From the NCBI RefSeq assembly GCF_901933205.1, contig NC_044584.1:9465001-9529000 (forward strand): a stretch of DNA of 64,000 bases, read 5' to 3'. The notes beneath the pieces were generated by a model, which did no database searches, was not told the origin of the DNA, and was given only the letters and a program-made list of their open reading frames with translations. The position numbers were made by a program, and so were the translations under genes. The stretch's first letter is position 1, and each line of letters starts with the position of its first letter. Shown one piece after another: positions 1-11,822 of the stretch. The DNA is from Camarhynchus parvulus. Its lineage: Eukaryota > Chordata > Aves > Passeriformes > Thraupidae.

Positions 1-3000
1 CAAACCACAGTCTAGATAATTTTCCATATTTTATTACCTTTTCTCATTATTTTTTTGGTTACAGTGGCTGAGCCTGGGCTCAATTTCTCCAGTTTCTCAC
101 AGGAGCATCATTCACTCTGTGTTCCAGAATGAACTAAAGCAGTAAGCATAAAATGGATATCTCTTGATCAAGGATGCATCCCCTCTGACTTTTCTCATAA
201 GATATTAATAAGAGAGAGACATTATCAGAATCCATCTAACAGGTGTGTAGAAGAAGGGGAAATCTCATAATCATTTAATACCTTCTGCAGGAACATCCTT
301 CGTCAGCTTTTGCTAATTATGAAGATGAAGCCATTTTCTATTTTGTTTCCCATTTAAAGCCAAAGACAAAATTCAGGCAACAGCAACAGCAATTTATTTT
401 CTAGGTTTTGCTTTCTTCGTGCAAAGGAATGCCAAGGAAACCTCACAGGGTTTCATTTAAAAACAAGAATTCAGAGGAAAAATACCATGGCTTTAGCCCA
501 CTGTCTCTATTAGTTTATTAAAATATTAGTCTTGTAGGTGTGTTAGATTGATTTGCCTTCCATGGTGTTTAAAAATAGCTGTGAGAATAATGGGCTTCAT
601 CAAAAATCATTAACTGGGACGTTACTTTCATTTTTTAACCACAGAACAAAGTGTCACAGCCAGATTAAACAAGCCAGAAAGCATTTGGAGCGCACACAAA
701 CAGCCAGAAATTTATATATATATACCTTAATCATGGAAAATCCTGGAAGATTTTAGCTGTCTTCCACTGCAGTTTGGTCAGAATCCCTAAGAAAGGTCAG
801 ATTGTTTGAAGTGGCTGGTATTTGTACCAGCTGACATGCAAAGGCTCAGTTATTTATAGTGGTTTGCCTGCATCCCCACAATGCTAAGGGACTGAATGAG
901 ATTGCAGAGATGAAAGGAGGGTTCAGTCTAACAACTGCAAATAGCTGTAGCTCAGTGAACTTCTAAATTATGACATTACCAAGCCAGAGAACTGCCGAGC
1001 TTAAGCACAGGTTTTAATCCTTATGGGGTAACGGGATCCCACAAGAGCCTTTTTTTCGGAGGGGTGCATTGTGTTTTGATAAAGTTTAGCTCCCTGTGTA
1101 GTGCAATCAATCTTTAGGGCTTCCCTTCCAAGTTTCCCTTATGAGCTGTGTCGTCTTTATCTGGTTGTGTCAGCCAGCCCCTCTGACGGGGTTGTTTTTT
1201 TTAGCAATAGCACTTGGACAGGGGAAGAAGAAACTGGGGTCATGTGAGGAGAGTGTTGGGACTGGGAAGAAATGTGGATCCAAGTTCATCAGGGTGAATG
1301 CTCACCCCTTTTTGCTGAATATTTGGTAGGCGAGTGACCCACCATAGATCAAGAGGGAGAGAGAGAGAAGACATTTCTGATGAAAAGGAAAACACTGATA
1401 AAACTTATGGGAAAAGATAAGGGCAGTGACCATGGCCAATAAGAGTGAAAACTCCCCTAAACTGGCACAGGAGATGTCTCTTGAAGAAACCACCCACAAC
1501 TTCCAGTTTTACTGGACTGGTCAGGTCTCTGGGGAAAAGTTGCTTTCTACTCATCTGCAGGTCCCAAATCATCAGGGAATGAGAGACATGGAAGGTAGGC
1601 CCAAACAGCCAAATGGAAGAAAAAGGCCCTTGCAGTCAGTTCAGCCTCATGGGAAAACTCCCATTTTACCCCAGCAGCAGCAGGCGGGGAGCAGCTGAGC
1701 TGTTGTTTCTTTAAATCAGTTTGGTTTGGTGTGGGATGCCCTTTGGAGCACGGCTGATCAGGCCAAGAGTGAGCAGGGTGTTATCTGTGAACAGCTCATG
1801 AGCCTTCCTGAGCAGATAGCCTGGAAAGAGCCCCAATGACTGGCCCTAATCCCAAAGCCTTCCCTCACACAGATAAACCCCCTACAGCCAGAGGGACAGA
1901 GGAAATTACTGATATTCACTCATCTATTTATATTTAGACAAAAGATTAAACTACTTGGAACTGCCATGCTATGTCCATGGCGAGGCTCCTGCAAACATGA
2001 GAGAGCTTGCAAGGCTTCTCTGCACAGGCTTAGCTGGAAATGGACTTGGGATTGTGGACATTTTCCAGCAGTGTGCTTCCTCAGTGAAGGAAAGTTATGT
2101 TTAGAAAGGAAACAGACTGGTTTTTTGGGGGGTGAACTTACCAAGAACCATAATTTTGATGAAAACAAAAGATTCCTGTTGAATTTGTGTTTCTCTAAAC
2201 AATCCCACAGACATGAAGCATTGTCACTTTGTGAGGACTGCAGGCACGTTGAAACAAATCTTTGCAAAGAGGATGTTCTGATGCTATCAGGGCAAAATCA
2301 CTCAGGATTTCAGTTTCATAGGAAATTTCAACCTTTCTTGTTCTTTTCCCGGTAAGGTATGAAAAAAGAAATAATCAGAAGATTGTAATATCCCTGGCTT
2401 CAAAGGCAAATTCCAGGTTTCAACCAGCTTTACTAAACGTCCCTCTACTCTTGACTGGCACTAGGCCAGTGCCAAGCTAGGCACCTGAAAAATTTTGTGG
2501 AATTACCTTGATTTTTTCATCACCCCTTCTCCCACATTTCCTGACAGAGAACACCCATTTTGCCAGGTGATAGAAATTCATGTGAGAAGCAGAACTTCTT
2601 CTCTGGGTCCTGCCCCATGACACAGCATGGCATAAGCAACCTTTGACCAGTCACCTGGAAATGCTTTGCTCTTCATCCTCCTGTTATTGTTAAATGAGCT
2701 GGACAGAGCAACTTCTGGCTTGATTGTGTTTGAATGGGTTTGAGGGATAGCTCCAAGAAGCATCTTCTGACCATTGGTGTCTGCTTTAAAAGGACTTTTT
2801 AAAGGGTTTTGATGTTAGAGAAGACATCAGCAATTGTTTCTCAGGTGGTGTTTCAGCTGTTTTACTGGAGGCTTGCAGAGACTGCACCACCTTGCCTTTA
2901 TTGATTTGCCTGGCTGAAATTGTTGCTGTGCTCTCTGGGCAGTTCCCAGCCTCCCCTTTCCCTCACTTTCCCCCCAAATCCAAGATCTAGATCAATAGCC

Positions 3001-3152
3001 TGAGATGGGATACTCAATATATGAAAATCAAGAGTGGCAACTCCCACACCATGGGGCACCTGCTCTGTCAGAGCAGGATGAGCTTTCCTCAGGATGGCCT
3101 GGAAGGATGGCATGGACCTGTGCAGGAATGCAGCCTCACCACGGAGTGGGTC
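1..3152. other. Unique non-coding sequence, no gene recognised
   Basis: This stretch is AT-leaning single-copy-looking DNA. The open frames are short on both strands, and overlapping frames such as those around 1920-2355 are open on both strands at once, as expected by chance. I saw no CpG-rich promoter, no convincing exon and no RNA gene. A small hairpin of about 7 bp lies near 2456-2475 (TGGCACT paired with AGTGCCA). A short GA-rich run lies near 1349-1369. No repeat family was recognised. Confidence 0.6.
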
Positions 3153-3330
3153 AGGGTGCAAGGACCACTGGGGGTGATCCAGTGCAGCCTCCCTGCTCAG
3201 ACAGGATTCCCCAGAGCCCACTGCTCAGGACTGTGTCCAGATACCTTTTGGATATCCCAGGGAAGGAGACTCCACAACCTTTCTGAGCACCGTCCCTGTG
3301 CTCAGCCACCTGCACAGTAAAGTTACAGAT
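3153..3330 (-). mobile_element. CR1 LINE fragment, degraded 3' region
   Basis: Read on the plus strand, the block carries the typical reversed CR1 3'-end wording in the right order: AAGGACC, then a degraded 'gatcatctagtcc' (GGTGATCCAGTGCAG), CCTCCCTGCTCAGACAGG, GTGTCCAGATACCTTTTGG, then GGAGACTCCACAACC and a CACAGTAAAG tail. Because the CR1 3' terminus lies at the low-coordinate end, the element is on the minus strand. CR1 is the main non-LTR retrotransposon of birds and copies are usually 5'-truncated, which fits. The 3' terminal octamer repeats are missing or unrecognisable, so this is an old copy. Match is from memory of the family, not an alignment. Confidence 0.75.
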
Positions 3331-6300
3331 ATCTTCAGTTTCTTCTCCAAATGCACGGACCTTTAACATGTAAATACACAGCAAGACCACTCCAATCCAG
3401 AAATTCAGAAATCCAGCTTAATGATTCCAGTTTGCCCCATGCCTCACCAAACACAAGGCCACAGTGGAGTTTTCTTCCCCAAGAAGAGATGAGAGAAGAG
3501 ACTGGTGACAGATGTTAATTAAAGTGTTAAAATCACCTCTGGAAAGAGCTCAGACATGTCGTGGGGCCTCCCAGAATACATTTATTTCCTTGGAACTTGC
3601 CTGTTGGTCCTACAATTAGCATGGAGCCTGGCCCTGCAGTGCACAGTGTACTGGAGGTGGCATTAAAAGGAGGACCTGTTTTCTTAGACTTGTTATTTTC
3701 CTCCCTGCTATCTGCCGTGTATATTTATGTTAATTGGAGCAATACATCTGTCCTCAGAGTTTATCAGATCCAAGGAGATAAGATATTGCCATCAAAGCCT
3801 ATTCTGAGCTGCGAGCTCCCCAGTAAATCAATGTTACATGAATTAAGATTGCCTTGAGATTTTTCTCTAGAACATTTCATCTGCCCATATCTGGAAAGAG
3901 TTTCTAATCAGACCTCTGTAAAAAACAGCTTTAGGAATTTTCTCATGCAGCTTACAAACTCTGTGGTCTCAAACGGGCTTTAATTACCAGGGCTGCAATG
4001 GCAGCAATTTTATGATGCTTCAGAAGTGAAATGGTTTATACTCTGGTGATAAGGACTTCAGAGGAGCCAGTAAAACATAAAGCAGAATTCCACAGCAGGA
4101 GATGGATTTTTTAATGGATTTTTTTCAGATAATTCTTAGCCTTTTCCACCAACAGTGGAGATACATAATGTGTTAATGGGCACTTACACTTCTTTATTTT
4201 CAGTAGTTTTACCTGGTGCTCCTACATTTTGCTTTGCCATGTTTAGATACAAAATCAACCCCATTTCTGTCCATTTGAATGAAAAAAAGCCAAGCATACT
4301 TCCATGTACCATAAAAAACCCACCTTTTAGGACAGCTGTCACCACAACAGAAGCCCTGCCACATGTGGATCACAGTGTTTGGCATTCTGCACTCACATGG
4401 TGGCCACAATGGAAGGTAAATATGGAAGGGTGGTCTTGCATGTCAGAGCTGAAGTAAACACCTGGTAGCATTGGGGTAGGTGAAGACTGCCAGTATACAC
4501 AGGAGTAGCTTCAATTATCCAGTGCTGTGAGTCTGGCCTTCTAGAAGGATAAATATTTATTACTCTAAATGAAATATATTAATTCATACAAGTGTTTGTA
4601 GCAGTCTGTCTAGGATAGATTAAGGAAGAGTAAAAATTGTGTTGTTGTCACGGGGTCCTTGAACTAAAAGCTTTCCTTTGAGCAGACAGGTGCTATTTTA
4701 AAATTCTACCACCTTGCAGAAATCTTCATCTCAGCCTCATCAGAAAAGTTCCAGTTTGTCTTACTGGGGACATTGTTCTCCCTGCTGGCACTGAGGTCCT
4801 TGCCCTAAAACCTGATGAACCCTAAGTCCTATCCTTGCCTTTGCCACCAGTCTGTGGGGTGAAAACAGGGGAACTGTTTGTCCTCTGGGGTAGTACCAAC
4901 CTTACATCTGAAGTGCCAGCTAAGCCTTTGCTCAAGACCAAACTTGTCCATGAGATTTGGCTGCAGGTGCAGATGGGTCCAAAGCACAGGAAAGAAGACA
5001 ATTTTGACTCTTCTGGACTGTGACTTCCTCCACTTTTGCATTGAAATGACCCCAGGTTGTCATCCTGTTCTTCTAAGTTCTTCTAAGCCTTCTGAGGTTT
5101 GCATTTTGTAATGGCGTTTCTCACACACTTTTCATGCAAATAATGATTGTTTTGCATTCCCTTCTAGAGGAAGAGAAATTTGATGGACTGTTAATTTGAC
5201 CAGCGTAGCTGGAGAAGTAATAATTTCATCTTCCAATCCATAGTCACTTTTAAAAATCTGTAAATATTAGAGTCAGAAATAAACTACACTCTTTTTACCT
5301 CAGACATCCCAGCTTCTGCGTGTCATTCATTTCATGTCCTATTACCATACTGAGTGCTAATACAAAGCAAATAATAACACCACAACATTTTACAGTTTTA
5401 CTTTGCTGCAAGGATTGGGTCTGACCCAGTCTCAGCCTGGACAAGTTTCTGTCAGGTGAAGTTTGCTTTGATTTATGCCTGCCCTGAACAGGATCCAGGT
5501 GGCCCAAGGAGAGCGTTGGGTTGTGGTTGTTCCCACTCCAGATGAGCTCTGGATGTTTCTCGCCAGGCCACTCAAACAGCAGCACAACTTTGGCCATTCC
5601 ACAGCACTGTAAATCAGGGTGCAAACCCCCACGTTTGGGTTTGGAACAGTTAATGTCATTGCCTGGGGCAGCACTGCAGACACGGCTTTATTTGCTTTGA
5701 ACAGAACTGAAATGGGAAATAAAAACGCTGCTTCTGACAGCAGTTTAATTTTAAATAGATGGCATATTAAATACTGTTTCTTAGGGCAGAGGGTTAATTA
5801 TGCAACCTCTTTCCACGGCATCTTGTTTATAGGAATGGACTGAATCACACTTTCTTGCTGTGCCTCACATCTCCCAGGGCTGGCTTTCATTTTGGCAGAG
5901 CAGTCACCCCTTTGCAATATTTTGATACACATCAAAATGTTTTTGTCTGCAAAGCCATGTTATCAGACTGACATTCTCAGACAACCTTTGGGCTGAGTGG
6001 GTTTCTGGAACTTGGCAGCACAGGCATCTTTCTATTTACCACCTTCCTAAAAATACAAGTGGTTGAGCGAGGATAATTGATCATACTTGAGGAACACACT
6101 GGTTTTACCACAACTTCCTTACCCATTTTGCTGGTTGGGGCACTTCTGTAACCCACAAATTGTTGTGCTTCTATAAAGTGAGTATTTTTTTAAAACAGAA
6201 GCTCTGAGTGATGGGCAAGCTGCATATGTTGATTTTTTTGGCAAAGGGGGCCTTGCTAATTAATATCAAAATTTAGTTGGTATGTCTGGTCATAGATTGT

Positions 6301-7723
6301 AAAGTGATTTCTCCTAAAATAATAAAAATGAAGTTCATCAAAAAAAATTAAAGAAGCGGTAAACAATAAAATTACCTGAAAATCATAAGGCTATGGAGTG
6401 CTGCACTGAAGATATATATTTTTTAAGTGATCTAGAAACCTGCTCTTGAGTGCCAGCAGCAGCAGCAGAGTGTGTTTGTACACATATGTATACACCAATG
6501 TTTCTGACCCTTTCACAGGAAACCTTCTCTTTTAGGAGCACAAAGTAAATTGAAAGAACCTCATTTTCACTGGCTGGAGCTCAGTGTATATTTGCACAAA
6601 CCAGCTTGTATCAGAATTTGGCCATGAAAAGGTTTTTTTTCCCCAATGATACATAATAAATCTTCCATCTGAGGGCTTTTCAGACACGCTCCTACTTGAC
6701 TCAGAAGTAGTGTTTATTGGAAAAAACTTTGATGGAAAGGGTTTTTTCCCCCATCAGTAAAATGTGGTAGTGCTAAAATAATAATAAAAAGAGAAGTTTG
6801 TGAGCTCATGTTGCTTTTGGGGAAATTTAATTTCAAAAAAAGTGATGAAAAAGTTCCAATAATGTTGAAACATCCTAAATTAGCTCCATACCTGAAAAAA
6901 GTCAGATATATTATTTTCTTTTAAACTTGTGTCATTTGTTCTTAAAAATTGATACTATATTACATATTAAAGTATAAAACCATGGGGGAAATGCAACATT
7001 CAGTTTCTGCCAAATCAAAAATTTTCCATGTGAAAGAAAACAGATTTTGCTCTGAAAGGAAATAATATAATTTCTGTAATCCCTGAATCTCTGTGAAATG
7101 AAATTCAGTTTCCTTTTATTCTTGAGCAAAATTATCAGTGTGGAAAAGACCCCCAAAAGAAAACAATGCATTCATTGATCAAGAAACACATTGTTTTCCT
7201 GCTGTCTTTTGGGTTCTCTCTTCACTCGCTTTGTTTTGTTTCAAAGGCCTCAGTATTTTATGGAAAGCTTTCCTCTTCCAGGTTCAAGGTCTGGTGTCTG
7301 AAATTTCAGAGAATGCACCAGTCCATTTCCTTCTCTTGCCCTCAACATGTTTTCTCTTGAGGTCTGCTGTATGAAAATTGTGTGTGTAGTTAATCAGCAA
7401 GAAATTGCCCTGGTGATGGATAAATCCACAAGACATTCTAAATTTTACAAAAGTAAAAATACTCATTGCAGGTGTGACATTTCCTCCTGTGGTCACAGCC
7501 CGTGGTTCTCAGCCACAATTAAGAATGTTTTTGTTCGTGTTGCTTTGCAGGAATTTGCTGTGTGCTGTGTAGTGAGTAAAGAATGGTGGATCACAAGCAA
7601 AATATCCCCAAGTAAATCCTGTCAAAAGCAATGTGCTTACAAAGATCCACTGCAGGAGAAAATCTGGAGGACATTTCTTCCATCTACAGAAAACTGGTGT
7701 GAACACACAAGTGTGGATCCCCA
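3331..7723. other. Unique non-coding sequence
   Basis: No gene or RNA was recognised. A possible enhancer at 3680-3860 is listed separately. The 5295-5683 minus-strand open frames overlap in two phases and show no recognisable domain. 6300-7100 is AT-rich with many short A or T runs, and a short CAG run (about five units) lies near 6453-6468. A 12-bp partial tandem (TTCTTCTAAG repeated) lies near 5070-5090. Confidence 0.55.
3680..3860. promoter_or_regulatory. Candidate conserved enhancer (motif-based guess)
   Basis: This AT-rich, repeat-free block contains a tandem GATA-type motif (AGATAAGATA near 3777-3786), TTAATTGG near 3730, and CAATACA. Such clustering is common in conserved non-coding elements, but it also occurs by chance in AT-rich DNA. 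The call is inference only; alignment to other birds would decide it. Confidence 0.2.
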
Positions 7724-7783
7724 ATGGTTCCTCCACTGGCAAGAAGAAATAAAATGGTTCCTCCACTGGCAAGAAAAAATAAA
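7724..7783. repeat. 30-bp tandem duplication, two units
   Basis: ATGGTTCCTCCACTGGCAAG begins at 7724 and again at 7754, giving a period of 30 bp. The two units differ by one base (AAGAAGAAATAAA against AAGAAAAAATAAA). Such near-identical minisatellite duplications usually come from recent replication slippage. Neither unit is part of a recognised gene, although the duplication keeps reading frame because 30 is a multiple of three. Confidence 0.9.
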
Positions 7784-8018
7784 CATCAGCCAGTGTGTGG
7801 GGTAACAGCTTTTGTCCTGCCTGGGGGAGGAATCTCTTGGAGGGAGCAAAATTGTGACATTTTCATCCAAGAACGACAAACGACTTTTGGGAGAGAGATG
7901 GAGTGCTTTGTTTCAAAGCTGAGTTTGTGCAAACTACACAGCAACAGGAAGGGTTAATCAATGGGAGATACAGGTCAGTGTCTAATTGATGGAACAAGAC
8001 TTTCACCTGGTCATAATG
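7784..8018. other. Short unique spacer
   Basis: Unique-looking sequence between the 30-bp tandem duplication and the A/C-only tract. No feature was recognised. Confidence 0.5.
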
Positions 8019-8180
8019 AAAAAAAACCCACAAAAACAACAACAACAAAAAAAAAACCACCCCACCAAACAAACAACAACAACAAAAACAAAAACACCAA
8101 AACCACCCCCAAACCAACCAAACAAAAAAAACCAAAAAACCAAAAAAAACCAAACCCAAATAAAAAAGACACAAAAAGCC
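8019..8180. repeat. A/C-only low-complexity tract
   Basis: From 8019 to 8160 the plus strand has only A and C (142 nt with no G or T). It mixes CAA triplets, AAAACC and ACCCC blocks, then fades into A-rich sequence with occasional T and G up to about 8180. The composition suggests repeated expansion and interruption of an A-rich seed, for example a retroposon tail, though no element body was recognised beside it. The tract gives long but meaningless open frames on both strands (poly-Lys/Thr/Asn on plus, poly-Phe/Leu/Val on minus). Confidence 0.9.
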
Positions 8181-9642
8181 TTGAGATGTTTCTCTTCTGT
8201 CTCTTGACAGGTCCTTCAAGCTCCATGTCCTGGGACTGTGGCTGTCCCTCTGTTTTAGAGTGCTGATCTTATGATGATATTAGTCTTCCTCAAATGTAAA
8301 GAAACAGGCAGCCTCCTTCTGGAGCCAAAAAAGGAGCTGGTTTAAAAGTATCTAAGCCTCCAATTCTCTTCTGTAGGTAGGTGTGGAATAGTTATCTCTA
8401 AACCTTCAGTTTTTCCCTTATTTCTTGCAAAGAACCACACTTCAGGGAAAGACAGCTCACAAATGAGGGCTCTGTGGTGAAAGACAAGTCCAAATATCAC
8501 GGCCAGCTTGCATCAAATGAAGCCTCTGCTGGTGCCACCTGAGTGACTTAATGTTATTTGCCTTTCTCAGTCCTTGGAGCTGCAATCAGCAGCTTCCAAC
8601 AGGTTCCTTCCATGCATGTCCTCTTCTTCTACCCCCAGAACTCACCTAAATAAGTTGAGAGAGGATGGAGGTTCACAGCTTGTCACCTGAGAGTGAGCCA
8701 GTTTTCTTTGCCCGTGTTTTGAGATTAACAGAGACAGAAGAAATACAAATGGAGAAGTCTACACATTTGATCTAGGAAAAAATACCACAGCCAGGGAAGC
8801 ATCAGAGCTGTGGGAGAGAGCCAAGAGCAAGGACTCTGGGGATGGGACTGCCAGGCTGCACTGCTGCCCTCTCTGCTCCTCTCAGCTCTGGCAGCTGGGG
8901 AAAGGCAACCTGCTCAGGAGGACACTGCACCTTCTCAGGCTGTGCCAACAAACCCAGACTCTGAAGGGTGACTTGTTTTTCTGTTTACTGTTCGTTCTCA
9001 GTCCTCCCCACCTCCCCAAAACTACTTCGCAGGCAGAATATCAAGGGCAAAGTGTTTGATTTTTCCAAGTACTGGAGTTTTCTGTGATCCTGCTCCAGTT
9101 TGAAGTGGTGTCAGTGGATGCATTAAAACATTCCCTTTTTTGTGTGCTTTCCCATCCTGCTTTGGCAGCAGACCGGCTTAAAAATCGAGACCCGATCCTT
9201 CCAGTTGTTGTTTTTGGGCAGACAATGCAAGCATTGTGCATTGCTTAAATGGAGCAGATTCCCATTGTTTACACTTCTTGTGGCATTGTTAGGCTTAAGC
9301 AATTTGTCTGCTGATAGCCCCATATTAGGAGTTCTCATCTGCAGAATCACTGGAAGATATGATCAGAACCAGATCTGTGGTGGCAGTGCACATGTCACTG
9401 CCAGCTCTGTGGAGTGACACACAGCCTCATAAAAAGGCCACAGGGTGAGCTGAGCCAGAGAGGTTTGCTGGCCTGGGTGGCACTGTTATGTATGACTGAT
9501 TCACATCTGTTGTGAAAGCAAGCACTGAACGTGAAGAGAAGGTAGATAAGGAGAGAGATGTGACAGAACTTCCAGCTTGGATTTTCTTTCTTGGACTTTG
9601 GAGTCTCTAAGCTGAAATGCATTTGGCTGCTGAATGACACAG
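8181..9642. other. Unique non-coding sequence
   Basis: No gene, RNA or repeat family was recognised. Open frames at 9041-9417 overlap on both strands and have no domain signature. Confidence 0.5.
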
Positions 9643-9679
9643 TAATAATAATAATAATTTAATAATAATAATAATAATA
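9643..9679. repeat. (TAA)n microsatellite
   Basis: AATAATAATAATAAT, one interrupting TTTAA, then AATAATAATAATAATAATAG. This is a plain trinucleotide array with a single interruption near 9658-9661. Confidence 0.95.
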
Positions 9680-11724
9680 GTCCCTTAAGCCATTTCAGGT
9701 GTGTTGGCATTTGTCACCTGCTTTGAACTCTTAATTTTGCTTCTTTCTCTAGAGAAGGGCATGCTGTGAACAAGGGCAACTTGATATGGCTTTCACTTTG
9801 GAAAGGCTTTCTTGGGAGATTTCTACTTTCAGGGAGCTTCCTATGAAGCCATGCATATGGTCTAATTAAAAGCTTATGTGGCTGGGGTAGATAAATAAGG
9901 GGAGGTCTTATTTGAAAAGAACACTTGCTGCATTTTGTGAGGCTTTTACCTGAAAGATATTTTGATTTGCCACATCCCACAGATGTTTGCACCTCTGTGC
10001 TGGCCTGCATACAGGCTGCTCTGATTCCTGCTCCCAGTCATTTCTGACATGGGGTCTGTCTTGCTGCATTCCTGTTTATGTTTTATAAACTTAAATCTGC
10101 TTCTCCCCAGCATGCCTTGCCTGTGATCAGTCCCTGCTTTGTAGCCCACGATGGAGACAGCTCACCTTGAGCTTTCAGGCACTATTTGTTGACCTTGGTC
10201 TGCAGGAAGCAAGGATTGCTGGAGCATGGCAATCCATTCTGGGAAGTAACCCTCTGTGACCGTCACACAGATTTCCTTGTTTAGCCCCATCTTCACAGCT
10301 CATTACAAGTGCAAAACCACTTATTTAAAATACAACTGTGGCCTGTTTCATTGCCATTTACTGAGAAAAGTTCTGTTTTCTGAGCACTAGCAGAAGTTAC
10401 ATGGAGTGTGGCACCACTCCACAGTATCAGCTCCTGGTGTCACTCCAGCAGAGATCACTACAGCAGCCTGTGTCTTCCTCTTCATGTTTGGCAAAATCAC
10501 AAGAAGTTGGTAACTAGGCCTTGGAATGGTCTCTTCTGGAATTTTCCATGCTGGGTGTATTCCTCTGCCTGACTATTTTGAGGAATGTTCTAGCAAAAAT
10601 AGCTCCTTTATTTTGAAGGCCTAAAACATGATGAAAAACTAATACGAACAACTTCAAAAATTTTTTTTTGCAGCTATTCCATCGATAAGCTTGCAGTGCT
10701 GTTTTTCTTTGGAGCAGGAACTTGAAAATGAGCTGGCCATGTCACCTGGGAGCCAAGTTATGGCTTTTCAAAAGAGATCTTTTGCAATCCCTGAGCATTG
10801 ATGCCTGCACCTTCTCAAGCTGTTAAACTCTTTTGAAGACAGTGGCTTCAGCAATCATTTGGAAGTGCTCTTCAGGCTGACCAAGACCATTCAATACAGG
10901 GTAAGGAACAAGGAGTCTTTCTCTCATCCAACAGTCTTTCTCACTACTGAAGGCAAAATGAAGGTGCTGGTGGGAAATCAGGAGAAGAAAAAAGCAGGCT
11001 GGGGTCCAGCAGCAGAGGATAAGGATTGGGTGGTTAATAGGCCTTTGAGATGCCATTATGTCCCTTTCTGAATTTTTACCACTGGTGTCTGTCACCTTGC
11101 AGACTGCCAACACTCATTTTCCTCATCCCCCATCAGTACTTGCCAAGAGAGGGAAATGCTGTTTATATTCTGATATCAGCTCCTCTCTTAGCTCCAAAGG
11201 TAGAAGTATACCTCATTTGTCCCCAGGTCCAGTCTTACTGGTTGGGCAGGTGGAACCCAGTAGCTTTCCACCAGTGGGAAGCCTTGTTTTTACAATTTTT
11301 CTTCTTAAAAAAAAGATAACAAAACAAAACCAAGGGTATTTTCTTAGCAGACATTAAAAGAACTGGATTGTAGTGTCTGGCATTTTGGCCTCTGGCACTA
11401 TGTGAGAATGATATTGGGGAAATGAATCATGGCTTGTGCTGAAGGAGGCTGCTGTTAGCCAGACCATTGCCTCACACGTCCTAGGAGATAAAATACAGAC
11501 AGTAAATGAGGCAGGGACCTTGGTGAAGAGCACAGAGGATGGTGAGGTTGAGGGACCTTAATCCCTGACTGACCAGAATCATTGACTTTGTCCTGGAGTG
11601 TAGCAGGGACCTCTAATATGATGCTAGAAAAATGGCTTAGAACAACCTTTCCATATTACTTAACTGCTGGTAAATCTCTCCTTTACTAAACAACCCTGAC
11701 ACACAGAATGATCCACCCTATTAG
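9680..11724. other. Unique non-coding sequence
   Basis: No gene was recognised. Short open frames at 10823-11357 overlap on both strands and lack recognisable domains. A T9 run lies near 10661-10669. Confidence 0.5.
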
Positions 11725-11822
11725 AAAAAAAAAAAAAAAAGCCAAAAAACCAGAAAAAAAACCCAAAATGACAACCCACAAAACCCCCACAAAAAACGAC
11801 CCAAAAACCACCCCACAACAAT
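11725..11822. repeat. Poly-A followed by A/C-rich tract
   Basis: A run of 16 A residues (11725-11740) is followed by about 80 nt of almost only A and C, with rare G and T. It resembles the tract at 8019-8180 in texture. No retroposon body was recognised directly upstream. Confidence 0.85.

Noticed and set aside
7863..8266. Poly-Lys/Thr and hydrophobic open frames
   Set aside because: They are produced by the A/C-only low-complexity tract.
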